DNA of 64,000 bases from JANYCO01 sp035535995 (GCA_035535995.1 DATLOZ010000005.1:310001-374000), one strand, 5' to 3'. Positions 1 to 10,098 are shown, counted from the first letter of the stretch. Numbers and translations are program-made. The notes: generated by a model from the letters alone, not told the origin.

Positions 1-3000
1 TCAGGCTCTGCCACTACGTTTGCCAATACTTCGAACACAACTTATACGCTAACAGCAACTGACAAAGCTGCAGGATTTGTAAATCTTGTTTATACTGTAA
101 ATGGTATGGGAAGCTGTAGCCCAGCAACAGATACTGTCAAAATTAATATCCGTCCTCAGCCTACTATTGAGATAGGTCCTGGAGCCAGCTTCTGTGCTTC
201 TACTCCTTCGGAGAACTTACAATATAACTTCCCTGCGATCACAATCACAGGTGGTATTACACCAACCTGGACAACTACAGGTGCAGGCACTTTGGATCAG
301 TTCAATCCATTACAGCCTACATATTATCTGAATGCTACCGATATCAATAATGGTAGCGTAACGATCCGTGCTACTACAAGAAGCAATGCTTCCTGTATGA
401 TAGTATCCGATGCTACTACAATTAATATTTCTAAAGCTCCGACACTGGATCTTGGATCGGACATCTTTATTTGCGATGTTCCAGGAAACACAGTACAACT
501 GAATTCTACTTTCACTAATAACACTGGCAATCCATCATGGTCGAGCAGCAACGCTGGTATATTTGACGATCCGAATGCCGTATCGCCAATCTATACTCCG
601 GCACCAGCTCCTACTGAAAACGTTGCTGGAAATGTAACTGTTATTACCGCTGTAATTGGAGGCGGAGGAGCTTGTGCTTCCGTGACGGATAGTGTAAAAA
701 TTCACTTCCAGGGTTCTCCTACTTTGCCTGCACTTCCGGATACCGTGATCTGTTATACAGCGGGTGTTCCTTTTAATTATAAAATAAGTACAGGTATTGA
801 TGGAGCGTGGACTTCAACAGATGGTTCTGCTACCTTCTCGCCTAGCGCTACAGGACAGCAAGTAACTTACAATGCTACTACTACGCCTGGCACCCAAACG
901 ATCACCTTCGATCCGACAGATAATACCTGCTATGGCGCACAAACAGCTAGTGGTACTATTAAATTGGTAGAAGCTCCTAAAATAACTGTAACACCTACCG
1001 ATGCTTGTGTGAACAATATAGCCACACCGGTTAGCATCAGTTCTACTCCAACCAATAATGGTACGATCCAATGGACAACCATTCAAGGTTTTGGTAATAT
1101 TGGCTCTGCGAATACTGCGAATCCTACTTATACATTAAAATCAGACAGTAGTGATTTTGGACTAGACAGTATTTTGCTAAGAGTTACTGTGCAAGGTACC
1201 GATCCGAAATGTCCTGTAGTAATTGATACTGTTGCGATCCGTACACACCAGGCTCCAGTGCTTTCTGTTACTAATCAAACCGTTTGTTCGGATCTGTTGA
1301 ACGATCCAAATGCAATCACATTGAATGGAAACGTTTCAGGAACCGGTTATACAGGAATCATGTGGTCAAGTGCTCAATTGTCTTCAATCACTTCTCCTAC
1401 TTCGATGATAACCACGGCTACACTTTCGGCCTTCCCTGCTACTGTACAATTACAAGCAACGGGTCTGCATGCAAGTTGTGCGAATGTCACTACTACTTTA
1501 ACGATCAATTCACAGGCTGCACCGACCTTTACTTCTCCTGGTGCAGACTTCAATGGTTGCTCGAATGGAAATTCTGTAAATCTTGATAACGCCAATGTGT
1601 CACCAAGTGTACCAGGCGGTGTTTGGACTAAACGTACTGCTACAGCAGGCGGATCATTTACTCCGAATAATATTGGTGCTACAGGAGTTTCTTATAATCC
1701 TTCTTCTGCTGATCTGAGCTTAGGAAATATAGATCTGATCTATACTATAACTGATACAGGAGTATGCTACAAAGGATATGCAGATACCGTGAACATAACC
1801 TTTAAAAAACCGATTACAATTACTGCGGCTCCTAATACCGGAACATTCTGTGCTCAGGGTTCAAATATCGCAGTAGGCGCTGACTCAAGCTCTGCCTCTC
1901 CTGCGGGAAGCACACTAGTATGGTCTGCTCCTACAGGATTGGGAACGTTTACTGCTACAAACACTCTGCATACTTTCTATAATCCAAATCCAACCAACGT
2001 TCCAAACGGCGGTGATGTGGCTAATGGAGGTGTGATCCTGATGGTGAAATTAACACTGCCAGCCACTTACGGTTGTCCGAACGATTCTGATTTTGTTTCA
2101 CTTCATCTTGTACCTGAACCTGCAGCTATTGTAAACGCAGGAAGTACCCTTCGTATTTGTAAAGACCGTTCTTCTGTTCAACTGCAAGGTGTAGTATTGA
2201 ATGCTGACGGTGGTACATGGAGAACAACCAAACATTCTGGTTCAACTCCTGCAGGAGTGCAAGCAGCCGGAAGCTTTAGCGATTCTTTAGACCTGGAATC
2301 TAAATACTATGTAAGTTCAGCCGATACATCTAAAGCAAGTGTTCGTCTATACTTATACTCAAGAGGTGGTAATGCACTTTGCGGAATAGTAGTGGATTCA
2401 GTAGATATTATCTTTGATCAGCTTCCGAAACCTACTGTAACCGTAGGTGCACCAAGTGTGTGTGCGGACGTAGATTCAATCAACCTGACAGGTGCATTTA
2501 ACCTGCCTGGCGTAAACGGTATCTGGAGCAGTTCGGGTGATGGTTACTTCACCAATTTAGGAGCTTATGACGCTACTCCAGTGTACATACCAGGTCCATC
2601 CGATATTGCAGCAGGAAAAGTGATCTATACTTATTCTTCTAACAACTACCTTGATTGTAAAGCTTATTCAGATACAGGAGTAACGATCATCACTCCGAAG
2701 ATCCAGGCAAATGCTGGCCCTAACCTAACCGTTTGCGGCAACAATACAACAGGTATCACTTTAACTGCTACTTCTCCTCCGACCAACACCGGAACATGGA
2801 AGCCTCTTGGTATCTATAACAAAGACTATGACGGTACATTCTCACACGTTGCAAATAGCCTTCAGGCTACCTACGTCCCTGGTGATTCGTTGGATCCAAT
2901 CAATGCAGCAGTAGCATTCAGATTCGTAAGTTCAGGAGGGTTGCCTTGTAAAGCAGACTCTTCACAAATGGTACTGAAGATAGCTCCTGCCCCTACGGTT

Positions 3001-5211
3001 ACGATTGCTACCACAACGAGAACTGTTTGTAACGATGTTTCCAGCATCAATGTAAATGTTACAAGCCTTACAATTGCAACAGGCGGATACTGGGTTTCTT
3101 CCGGTACAGGAAGTTTTGCAAATGCAACGGCTCTGAATACAACTTATAATTTCTCGTCTTCAGATCTTGCAGACTCTACTCACTTGTCAATCTCCTTTAT
3201 TACTACAGGCAATACCAGCAGTGGTAGCTTGTGTAATGCAGCCGGAGCATCGATGGATATTACCTTGAAAGCAAAACCAGTGGTAACAGTTACACCTCAA
3301 TACAATTGTATTACTCCAATAGGTGTAACACTGGATAACAGCAGTGTTACTTATGCAGACCCAGGTGCAAGTGGAGTTTGGAGTACAAACTCTACCGGCA
3401 CCAAAGGACAATTCTCCCTTGATCAATTCATCACTAGTCCGGGAGCTACTGCTACAAGCTACTTCCCATCGGCAAGCGATATTAACAATGGAACCGTAAC
3501 CTTGACCCTGACTTCTTCGGGAGCTGGTACTTGTAATCCGGTAAGCCGTTCTGTAACGTTGAATGTTTCTACTACTCCGATTGCGGACGCTGGCAAAGAC
3601 CTGTATGTATGTACTGGTAGTAATGTAAGTCTGAAAGCGACTCCATATACAAACCTTGTACAGTATGATTGGGCAGATGTACCTGCTCCAGGTTCGCTAA
3701 CAATTCCATCTGGTTTGGAAACTACTGCTGGTCCGATTAATACTGTTAAGAATATCCAGTTGACGGTTACCGACAGCAGAGGTTGTACAAACAAAGATAC
3801 CTTGGTAGTAAGTCCAGTGGCTGATCCAATGATTACTCAGGTACAAGAGCAATGTTATAACTTCTACGGCTACGTTCATCTGAATGTAACCAGCCCTCCA
3901 ATCTCTCCATTGGGAGGATTCCAGTGGTACTATAGCAGCGATGGCACAACCACTCCGGTATTGATGAGCGGAGAAACCAGAGACTCTGTTCGCATTACTC
4001 AACCTGGAGTATATCAAGTATCCTACAGTTTGGGCGCTTGTACCAGACCTTCGCAAAACAGTACCAAGGTACTGGATCTGCCAAGAATCCTGACACCAGA
4101 TTATATTGGTTGTAAAAACAGTACAGTTACTGCTACTGTAAATGAAATTCCTAATACACAATTGTCTTCATTAGGATTAATGCCATACACATACAACTGG
4201 ACACCAGGAAGCGCCAGCACTACGAATGTAGCCACACTGGCAACTTCTACTGTTAACCCATTAGTAGTTGATACAATATCGTATGGCGTAACATCAAGCT
4301 ATACCACTTCACCTTTTGGATTAACCTGTACTTACACCGATACCGTAAGAGTGATCAGTATTCCGGTGCCACAACCTAAGCTGGTAGATTCAGTGCAGGT
4401 GTGCGAAGGCCAGACAATCACGTTTGATGCCAACACACCTCCTAGCAATTTACCATCATTGTCAGCCTTTACTCAAGTCATTGAATGGTTTGCAAAAGGT
4501 ACTACTACTCCAATCCTGGATAATGATGCGGTTTATAGCCCTACTGCTTCCGGAGATTATGTTGTGAAAGTGACAATCGGTCAATGTGTAGGCGGTGACA
4601 CTGCTAGAGCAGACTTCCGTCAGTATCCGGTGAAAACACTTGCTTCTGAGATCAAACAATGTTTTGAACAAGCCGGTAGTGTAACGCTTGATGCAGGTCC
4701 GGCACCTACAGGTCTTACAAACTTCACAGGTACTACTTATCAATGGACCTCAGGCCCTGGCGATCCTGCCTTGAATACTTCTACAAGTGAAACCACTGAG
4801 ATCACTTACCCTATGATCAGAGATCAGGATGATGAAATGATCGTCGCTTATGTAACAATTACAAACCATTTCAACACCTTGACTTGTCCGGTTGAAGATA
4901 CAGTTACGGTGAAAGATGTTTGCGTACCGAGAGTATACCCTCCTACAATGTTCCACCCAGGTGATAATAACCCTGTAGACGGTGAGTTTACAATTAAAGG
5001 AAAATACATTTCGCATTACAAGATTACCGTATACAGCCGTTGGGGTGAAGTGATCTTCTACTCCGAGGATCCGAACAAACATTGGGACGGAACCTACCGT
5101 GGCGAATTGATGCCAGTCGGAGTATATGCTTACATCATCACTTATGAAGGTAAAGATGATCAAACGAAAGGGCCATTCAAGAAAGAGGGACGTATCGTAT
5201 TGGTAAGATAA
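1..5211 (+). CDS. Giant secreted multi-module protein with T9SS type B C-terminal domain (5' partial)
   Basis: The reading frame is open from base 1, so the N-terminus and signal peptide lie outside the window. About 1735 residues are visible. Roughly seventeen modules of 80-100 residues follow one another, each opening with a short Pro/Val-rich strand and a Cys (for example GAGK-like 'ADAGKDLYVC') and containing a W-[ST]-[ST]-x-G strand and a late x-Y-x-P turn; these look like Ig/PKD-type beta modules. The last ~95 residues match the gliding-motility-associated type B sorting domain (YSRWGEVIF, then WDGTYRG, then VGVYAY, ending RIVLVR). It should be exported by Sec, passed through T9SS and attached to or released at the surface, probably as an adhesin or SprB-like filament. 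The next gene starts 14 nt downstream, suggesting one operon. Substrate is unknown. Confidence 0.9.
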   Translation, partial: SGSATTFANTSNTTYTLTATDKAAGFVNLVYTVNGMGSCSPATDTVKINIRPQPTIEIGPGASFCASTPSENLQYNFPAITITGGITPTWTTTGAGTLDQFNPLQPTYYLNATDINNGSVTIRATTRSNASCMIVSDATTINISKAPTLDLGSDIFICDVPGNTVQLNSTFTNNTGNPSWSSSNAGIFDDPNAVSPIYTPAPAPTENVAGNVTVITAVIGGGGACASVTDSVKIHFQGSPTLPALPDTVICYTAGVPFNYKISTGIDGAWTSTDGSATFSPSATGQQVTYNATTTPGTQTITFDPTDNTCYGAQTASGTIKLVEAPKITVTPTDACVNNIATPVSISSTPTNNGTIQWTTIQGFGNIGSANTANPTYTLKSDSSDFGLDSILLRVTVQGTDPKCPVVIDTVAIRTHQAPVLSVTNQTVCSDLLNDPNAITLNGNVSGTGYTGIMWSSAQLSSITSPTSMITTATLSAFPATVQLQATGLHASCANVTTTLTINSQAAPTFTSPGADFNGCSNGNSVNLDNANVSPSVPGGVWTKRTATAGGSFTPNNIGATGVSYNPSSADLSLGNIDLIYTITDTGVCYKGYADTVNITFKKPITITAAPNTGTFCAQGSNIAVGADSSSASPAGSTLVWSAPTGLGTFTATNTLHTFYNPNPTNVPNGGDVANGGVILMVKLTLPATYGCPNDSDFVSLHLVPEPAAIVNAGSTLRICKDRSSVQLQGVVLNADGGTWRTTKHSGSTPAGVQAAGSFSDSLDLESKYYVSSADTSKASVRLYLYSRGGNALCGIVVDSVDIIFDQLPKPTVTVGAPSVCADVDSINLTGAFNLPGVNGIWSSSGDGYFTNLGAYDATPVYIPGPSDIAAGKVIYTYSSNNYLDCKAYSDTGVTIITPKIQANAGPNLTVCGNNTTGITLTATSPPTNTGTWKPLGIYNKDYDGTFSHVANSLQATYVPGDSLDPINAAVAFRFVSSGGLPCKADSSQMVLKIAPAPTVTIATTTRTVCNDVSSINVNVTSLTIATGGYWVSSGTGSFANATALNTTYNFSSSDLADSTHLSISFITTGNTSSGSLCNAAGASMDITLKAKPVVTVTPQYNCITPIGVTLDNSSVTYADPGASGVWSTNSTGTKGQFSLDQFITSPGATATSYFPSASDINNGTVTLTLTSSGAGTCNPVSRSVTLNVSTTPIADAGKDLYVCTGSNVSLKATPYTNLVQYDWADVPAPGSLTIPSGLETTAGPINTVKNIQLTVTDSRGCTNKDTLVVSPVADPMITQVQEQCYNFYGYVHLNVTSPPISPLGGFQWYYSSDGTTTPVLMSGETRDSVRITQPGVYQVSYSLGACTRPSQNSTKVLDLPRILTPDYIGCKNSTVTATVNEIPNTQLSSLGLMPYTYNWTPGSASTTNVATLATSTVNPLVVDTISYGVTSSYTTSPFGLTCTYTDTVRVISIPVPQPKLVDSVQVCEGQTITFDANTPPSNLPSLSAFTQVIEWFAKGTTTPILDNDAVYSPTASGDYVVKVTIGQCVGGDTARADFRQYPVKTLASEIKQCFEQAGSVTLDAGPAPTGLTNFTGTTYQWTSGPGDPALNTSTSETTEITYPMIRDQDDEMIVAYVTITNHFNTLTCPVEDTVTVKDVCVPRVYPPTMFHPGDNNPVDGEFTIKGKYISHYKITVYSRWGEVIFYSEDPNKHWDGTYRGELMPVGVYAYIITYEGKDDQTKGPFKKEGRIVLVR

Positions 5212-5225
5212 ATCAGTAAAGCGCA

Positions 5226-7229
5226 ATGAGTGTACTGAAAAAACATATTTTCCTAACTGTTTATATGCTTGTGCTCTTCGGAGTGCAAGCATATTCTCAA
5301 ACAGGGGTACAGGTATGTATCAAGGTAAACAACGTTGTGCTACCTGCAAATAAACAAGCGGCGCTATGTAAAAATGATACCGCTCTCCTAGCCTCTACGA
5401 ATTGTGCTGCAAGTCCTGAAACGAATGTTACTTATTCATGGAGAAACATCGACGTAGCGCCCTATACCGATTCACTTAATAAAACAATTCATGCTACTCA
5501 ACCTGGCAGATGGGTTGCTTTCATAAAAAACAATCTCACCTCAATAGTATATTCCGATACCGTTTTTTTGAATTACCCTCCGGCTTTTGATGTATCGCTA
5601 AACGATGGCAGTGTCGGAAACGGCTGTCCGCTGGATACACAACAATTGGTAGGCACTCCCACTGGACCTGTGGTATCTTACCAATGGTACGAATACGATA
5701 CACTCGGACATACCACAAAGCTTACAGGATACACCTCCAATAGTTATAAGTTTATAAAGAAAAAAACTTATTACTTTCTAGAAGTAAAAGATATCAATGG
5801 TTGTGTGGAATATGACACTTCTCATTTAATGGGACAACTTAGTGCTTACCTGGTTGATTTGGCTCCTGTAGGAAGCGATACTGTTCATATTTGTGAAGGC
5901 ACTATGGTAACGATAAAAACTATTTTATCTCAAGTCTATCCCCTTCCTACCAGTTATTTCTATTCTTACCGGCTATTAAACAGTGCTGGAAATTTTGCAT
6001 TCAATAATACTAACACAGCCGCCTCCGTACCTCCTCCTTTTACAACGGATCCATCCATACCAAATAGCGTTCCGCTGCCGGGTATGAATAAATATTCACT
6101 GCTCATCAGCGGAGGATTCGTGTGTAAAAACTCGGATACATTATATGTCATCGTACAACCCAAGCCAGCCTTCGATTACAAAGACACTACACTTTGCTAT
6201 GGTTCTTCCATTACCATGATGCCGACAATCACCAATGGGAATCCTATCTCTGCCTGGTCATGGTCTCCAGGTACTGGGTTAGACAATCCAGCTAGTAAAA
6301 CACCAGCGGTAACCGGTTTAAGTGCTAATCAAATTTATACTGTCACGGCGACCAATGCTTGTGGGGATTCAAGTGCTACCGTGCTGGTGAAGTATAATCC
6401 ACCTATCAATATTGCTATTTCCAACGATACTACGATTTGTCAAACGCCGGCAGGCACGGCATCTTTGTCTGCTTCCGTATCTGGCGGTACTCCTGCCGGT
6501 GGTTCTACTCCTTATATTTTTCAATGGTCTCCCACTAGCACTCTGTCTGCAGCCACGTCGAACATGGCAACTTCTTCTGCCATTGCAACCCCATCCGGTA
6601 ATACGGTCTACACCTTTACGGCGACAGACGATAGCAGCTGCTCCAACAGCAAGACCATAACCGTTACGGTTTATGCTCCTCCAATAGCAACTATTTCTTC
6701 ACCTCAAACGATTAACGAAGATATTAGTACTACGCTAGAGGCAGCAACTTCTGGAAACGGAGGTTTAGATTTTGTATGGAAAACAGACGATGCCCCTACC
6801 ACACTTACCACCAGCACATCTCTACACCTGGATTATCACGGCCCGGATACCGTTCGATATGTAGTGATCGTTACCAACCTATCCAACAATTGCCTGAATA
6901 CCGATACGGTAGAAGTTTGGTCGATTAGTAACAATACACTGATGTATGTACCAAATATATTTTCGCCCAACGCAATCGATGATCAAAACAGAACTTTAAG
7001 AGTCTATAGTGACAATTTATTGCCTGAAGGGTTCAAATTTTTAGTATACAACAAATGGGGAAATCTGATGTACGAAACCACTGACCTGGTGGAAGTACAA
7101 TCCAAGGGCTGGGATGGCGGACCTATGGTAGAAGGAGTTTATACCTATCTTGTTATAGGAAAATTCAAAAATGGGAAGGATGTGAAAGAAAGCTCTCAAT
7201 ATAAAGGCACTTTTACGCTCGTAAAATAG
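5226..7229 (+). CDS. Secreted T9SS type B sorting-domain protein, paralogue 1
   Basis: A 667-residue protein with a Sec signal peptide (about residues 1-25, ending QAYSQ). The N-terminal ~250 residues carry Cys-containing beta domains ending in an FKF-type strand. Two or three PKD/Ig-like modules follow (PAFDYKDTTLCYGSS, SNDTTICQTP). The last ~95 residues form a type B sorting domain (VYNKWGNLMYETTD, KGWDGG, GVYTYLV, TFTLVK). It starts 14 nt after the giant upstream gene and is nearly collinear with the following gene, so the two are tandem duplicates. Function is not known; surface attachment or a structural partner of the upstream giant protein is an inference from co-location only. Confidence 0.9.
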   Translation: MSVLKKHIFLTVYMLVLFGVQAYSQTGVQVCIKVNNVVLPANKQAALCKNDTALLASTNCAASPETNVTYSWRNIDVAPYTDSLNKTIHATQPGRWVAFIKNNLTSIVYSDTVFLNYPPAFDVSLNDGSVGNGCPLDTQQLVGTPTGPVVSYQWYEYDTLGHTTKLTGYTSNSYKFIKKKTYYFLEVKDINGCVEYDTSHLMGQLSAYLVDLAPVGSDTVHICEGTMVTIKTILSQVYPLPTSYFYSYRLLNSAGNFAFNNTNTAASVPPPFTTDPSIPNSVPLPGMNKYSLLISGGFVCKNSDTLYVIVQPKPAFDYKDTTLCYGSSITMMPTITNGNPISAWSWSPGTGLDNPASKTPAVTGLSANQIYTVTATNACGDSSATVLVKYNPPINIAISNDTTICQTPAGTASLSASVSGGTPAGGSTPYIFQWSPTSTLSAATSNMATSSAIATPSGNTVYTFTATDDSSCSNSKTITVTVYAPPIATISSPQTINEDISTTLEAATSGNGGLDFVWKTDDAPTTLTTSTSLHLDYHGPDTVRYVVIVTNLSNNCLNTDTVEVWSISNNTLMYVPNIFSPNAIDDQNRTLRVYSDNLLPEGFKFLVYNKWGNLMYETTDLVEVQSKGWDGGPMVEGVYTYLVIGKFKNGKDVKESSQYKGTFTLVK

Positions 7230-7253
7230 CTTTCATTTTTATTTACTTAGCAT

Positions 7254-7261
7254 TATTTTTG
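7254..7261 (+). promoter_or_regulatory. Possible -7 box of the second T9SS paralogue
   Basis: TATTTTTG fits the Bacteroidota -7 consensus TAnnTTTG and lies in the 137-nt gap between the paralogues, about 105 nt upstream of the chosen start. No clear -33 TTG is seen at the usual distance, so support is modest. It would give the second paralogue its own promoter. Confidence 0.3.
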
Positions 7262-7366
7262 CTATACTTAACACAAGTATTTTGAGGAGGTTACGTTTTT
7301 ACCCTATAATGTAATTAATCAGAGTATTAACTAATCGTATTTGTTGTTAACAAATATAAAATGCTT

Positions 7367-9379
7367 ATGAAAAAACATATACTTTCTTTGATCTTCCTAT
7401 TCGCTATCGTTTGGAATGGTTACTCTCAAACAGTGCAAGTCTGTATCAAAGTAAATAATGTAGCCCTCCCCGCTAGTAAAAATGCGGTGCTATGCCAGAA
7501 TGATACTGCCGTTCTAGCTGCTACAAACTGTGCCGCCACTCCGGAAACAAATGTTACCTACTCCTGGAAAAATATTGACATAGCACCTTATACAGATTCC
7601 CTTAACAAAACTATACACGCTACACAGCCGGGCAGATGGGTAGCTTCTATAAAAAACAATACTACCACCATCGTATACACCGATACAGTATTTTTAAATT
7701 ATCCTCCGGCTTTTGACGTATCGTTAAACGACGCGGGTATTCTTCCCGCTTGTCCGCTCGACTCTGTTCAACTGATAGGAACACCTTCAGGTCCTGTAGT
7801 TTCTTATCAATGGTATCTTTATGACACTACCGGCACTACTTTTAAACTTACTGGGTATACTACGAATTCATATAAATTCATTAAAAAGAACGTTTACTAT
7901 TTCTTAGAAGTGAAAAATGCAAACGGCTGTTCTGAATACGATACTTCTAAACTGATGCCACAATCACTGGCTTATGTAGTAGATCTAGGCCCCAAAGTAG
8001 GTCCTGACACCATCACGATTTGCGAAGGAATAATGGTAACCTTACAAACTATTTCTCCTCACGTATACTACAGGGCAGACGGAACCCCTGGTGTTCCTCC
8101 TTCCGGGTATGATTATTCATATCGCTTACTGAACAGTTCTGGAAACTATTCATTTACCTTCACTCACAGCAATTTGGACGTACCTCCTCCTTATACCACT
8201 GATCCATCTGTACCTACAAGCGTACCTGTGCCTGGTATGAATAAATATTCATTACTTCTCAACGCCGGATTTGGATACTGCTCCAACTCAGATACTCTTT
8301 ACGTGATCGTTCAACCTTTACCTGATATTACCTATGCAGACACGACGCTATGTTATGGCGCATCTATCATAATGAATCCGGTTATTAATGCTGGCGCACC
8401 TATTACCGGATGGTCATGGTCTCCTTCTACAGGACTTTCTGCGACCAACAGTCAAACCCCAACCGTTTCAGGATTGAGTGGAAATCAATCGTACACAATT
8501 ACCGCTACAAATGCTTGCGGAACCGGCAACGACAACGTAACCGTAAAATACAATCCTCCGATCAATGTAAATGTATCCAACGATACTACGATCTGTCAAA
8601 CTCCGGCGGGAACAGCGAACCTGTCGGCTTCTGTATCCGGCGGTACTCCGGGTACTTCTCCTCCTTATTTATATCAATGGTCACCAGCCGGTACATTATC
8701 ACCGCCTTCTTCACTGACTACCACAAGCACAACGGCAAATCCCATCGTTACCATTCCCTATTCATTTACAGCAACCGATGCTTATAATTGTACTAATAGT
8801 AAAACGGTAACCGTTACTGTCTACGCTCCGCCAATAGCAACCATCGCTTCTCCTCAAACAATCAATGAGGATATTAGCACTACACTCGAAGCTTCCACTG
8901 CGGGCAACGGAGGTTTTAACTTCGTTTGGAAAACCGACAATGATCCGACTACAATTACCAACAGCACTTCCCTATTTTTGGAATACCACGGGCCGGATAC
9001 TGTCCGTTATGTTGTAATTGTTACTAATCCAACTAATAACTGTTTGAACACCGACACTGTAGAAATATGGTCAATTAGTAACAATACACTGATGTATGTA
9101 CCAAACGTGTTTTCTCCAAACGCAATCGATGATCAAAATAAAACACTCAAGGTCTATAGCGACAATTTATTACCTGATGGATTCAAATTTTTGATCTACA
9201 ACAAATGGGGAAACCTGATGTATGAAACCACTGACCTGATGGAAATCCAATCCAAAGGCTGGGACGGCGGGCCGATGGTAGAAGGCGTTTATACTTACCT
9301 TGTTGTAGGAAAATTCAAGAACGGTAAAGATGTAAAAGAGAGTTCGCAATACAAAGGTACTTTCACCTTGATAAAATAA
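7367..9379 (+). CDS. Secreted T9SS type B sorting-domain protein, paralogue 2
   Basis: About 670 residues, aligning with the preceding protein along its whole length. Shared stretches include VQVCIKVNNV, PYTDSLNKTIHATQPGRW, NYPPAFDVSLND and almost all of the C-terminal domain. The start at 7367 (MKKHILSL...) gives a clean signal peptide ending NGYSQ; an in-frame ATG at 7361 adds only two residues. The main difference is a short insertion after the CEG-x-MVT strand (YYRADGTPGVPPSGYDYSY). The end is a type B sorting domain (IYNKWGNLMYETTD ... TFTLIK). It is separated from its twin by 137 nt with a possible promoter and followed by a strong hairpin terminator. Confidence 0.9.
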   Translation: MKKHILSLIFLFAIVWNGYSQTVQVCIKVNNVALPASKNAVLCQNDTAVLAATNCAATPETNVTYSWKNIDIAPYTDSLNKTIHATQPGRWVASIKNNTTTIVYTDTVFLNYPPAFDVSLNDAGILPACPLDSVQLIGTPSGPVVSYQWYLYDTTGTTFKLTGYTTNSYKFIKKNVYYFLEVKNANGCSEYDTSKLMPQSLAYVVDLGPKVGPDTITICEGIMVTLQTISPHVYYRADGTPGVPPSGYDYSYRLLNSSGNYSFTFTHSNLDVPPPYTTDPSVPTSVPVPGMNKYSLLLNAGFGYCSNSDTLYVIVQPLPDITYADTTLCYGASIIMNPVINAGAPITGWSWSPSTGLSATNSQTPTVSGLSGNQSYTITATNACGTGNDNVTVKYNPPINVNVSNDTTICQTPAGTANLSASVSGGTPGTSPPYLYQWSPAGTLSPPSSLTTTSTTANPIVTIPYSFTATDAYNCTNSKTVTVTVYAPPIATIASPQTINEDISTTLEASTAGNGGFNFVWKTDNDPTTITNSTSLFLEYHGPDTVRYVVIVTNPTNNCLNTDTVEIWSISNNTLMYVPNVFSPNAIDDQNKTLKVYSDNLLPDGFKFLIYNKWGNLMYETTDLMEIQSKGWDGGPMVEGVYTYLVVGKFKNGKDVKESSQYKGTFTLIK

Positions 9380-9403
9380 AACGATCACACGAAATATAAA
9401 TAC

Positions 9404-9445
9404 AAAAAAGGACGGTCTATACACTAGTGTAGGCCGTCCTTTTTT
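9404..9445. terminator. Bidirectional hairpin terminator between convergent genes
   Basis: Arms 9410-9419 (GGACGGTCTA) and 9430-9439 (TAGGCCGTCC) pair over 10 bp with one G-T pair around a 10-nt loop. A run of A precedes and a run of T follows, so it can act on both strands. It sits after the T9SS paralogue and touches the stop codon of the small minus-strand gene. Confidence 0.85.
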
Positions 9446-9602
9446 ATAGGGTAAAATGTTTGTTGTTTTTTCTTAAGGCCTTGATCTTTTTATGACTTTC
9501 ACGGGCTCCTTTTTTATGGTGCACACAGCCCAAAGGCAATAATAACGGGGCTATCAGTACAACAAGGATTACAAGACTAAAAATAATTCTGGAAGCTTTC
9601 AT
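9444..9602 (-). CDS. Small basic lipoprotein-like membrane protein, 52 aa
   Basis: An ATG at 9602 opens a 52-codon frame ending at 9444. It encodes MKASRII followed by a ~20-residue hydrophobic stretch, then LPLGC, which resembles a lipobox with Cys26, then a short Lys/His/Arg-rich tail (about 26 residues with repeated HKK/KK/RK). The frame fills the gap between the terminator and the next gene, and its stop codon lies inside the terminator's T-run, as expected for a true 3' end. A purine-rich stretch (GAGGAAAG) lies upstream. It matches the small hydrophobic-plus-basic proteins common in Bacteroidota, with no known function. An alternative is a simple one-TM peptide. Confidence 0.6.
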   Translation of the reverse strand: MKASRIIFSLVILVVLIAPLLLPLGCVHHKKGARESHKKIKALRKNNKHFTL

Positions 9603-9649
9603 AGAGTTTTTTCTTTCCTCTACAAAGTTTCTTTGAAAAAGTAACCCTA

Positions 9650-10042
9650 CTATTTCACTAGTTCCAGATTATACCTGGTTTTGATCAGATCAGGATCCTT
9701 GTATTCGATCACAGATTGTGTGGTGCCGATGGAAATTACTTTGTATACTTTGTTCCAGCCTCCTGTGGTTGCTTTACAAGATATGTATACTGCAGGACTC
9801 ATAATACTCCATTTACCTTTATATTCTTTTCCATTTTCAACAATCACAAAGCTCATGTCGGATTTCAGAAAGATCTTATCATTCACCTGTTCAGGTTTAG
9901 GAGCATCTGTTACGCTAAATGTTTCATAGCTTACGATCTTCCACTCATGTCCCGCAAGCTTTGTCTTTATTGAGTCAGCCGTGATTTGTGCCTGAGCGGT
10001 AAGGGTGAAAAAAGAAAATAAAATTAGCAAAACATGTTTCAT
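9650..10042 (-). CDS. Secreted lipocalin-like domain protein
   Basis: 130 residues with a clear Sec signal peptide (about 1-19, ending TAQAQ). The mature part has the lipocalin-like layout seen in many small Bacteroidota periplasmic proteins: an early L-x-x-x-x-W (LAGHEWKIVSY), a middle strand with a polar turn (FLKSDMSFVIVENGKEYKG) running into GKW, and a final beta strand ending YNLELVK. It is probably periplasmic or surface-exposed. No ligand can be assigned. It sits between the small lipoprotein-like gene and a palindrome that separates it from the dehydrogenase. Confidence 0.75.
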   Translation of the reverse strand: MKHVLLILFSFFTLTAQAQITADSIKTKLAGHEWKIVSYETFSVTDAPKPEQVNDKIFLKSDMSFVIVENGKEYKGKWSIMSPAVYISCKATTGGWNKVYKVISIGTTQSVIEYKDPDLIKTRYNLELVK

Positions 10043-10059
10043 AAGTTATCAATTTAATA

Positions 10060-10098
10060 ATTTGATGATTTTAAAATAAATATTATTCATCATCAAAT
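10060..10098. repeat. Intergenic palindrome, 'TTTGATGATTTGA' family
   Basis: Left arm ATTTGATGATT (10060-10070) and right arm CATCATCAAAT (10088-10098) face each other across an A/T loop. Single-arm relatives occur at 12467, 20567 and 63414. It overlaps the last codons of the dehydrogenase and could serve as its terminator. Confidence 0.55.

Noticed and set aside
8410..8787. 125-codon open frame on + inside the second T9SS paralogue
   Set aside because: Out of frame with a strong secreted protein that has conserved paralogue alignment through this stretch.
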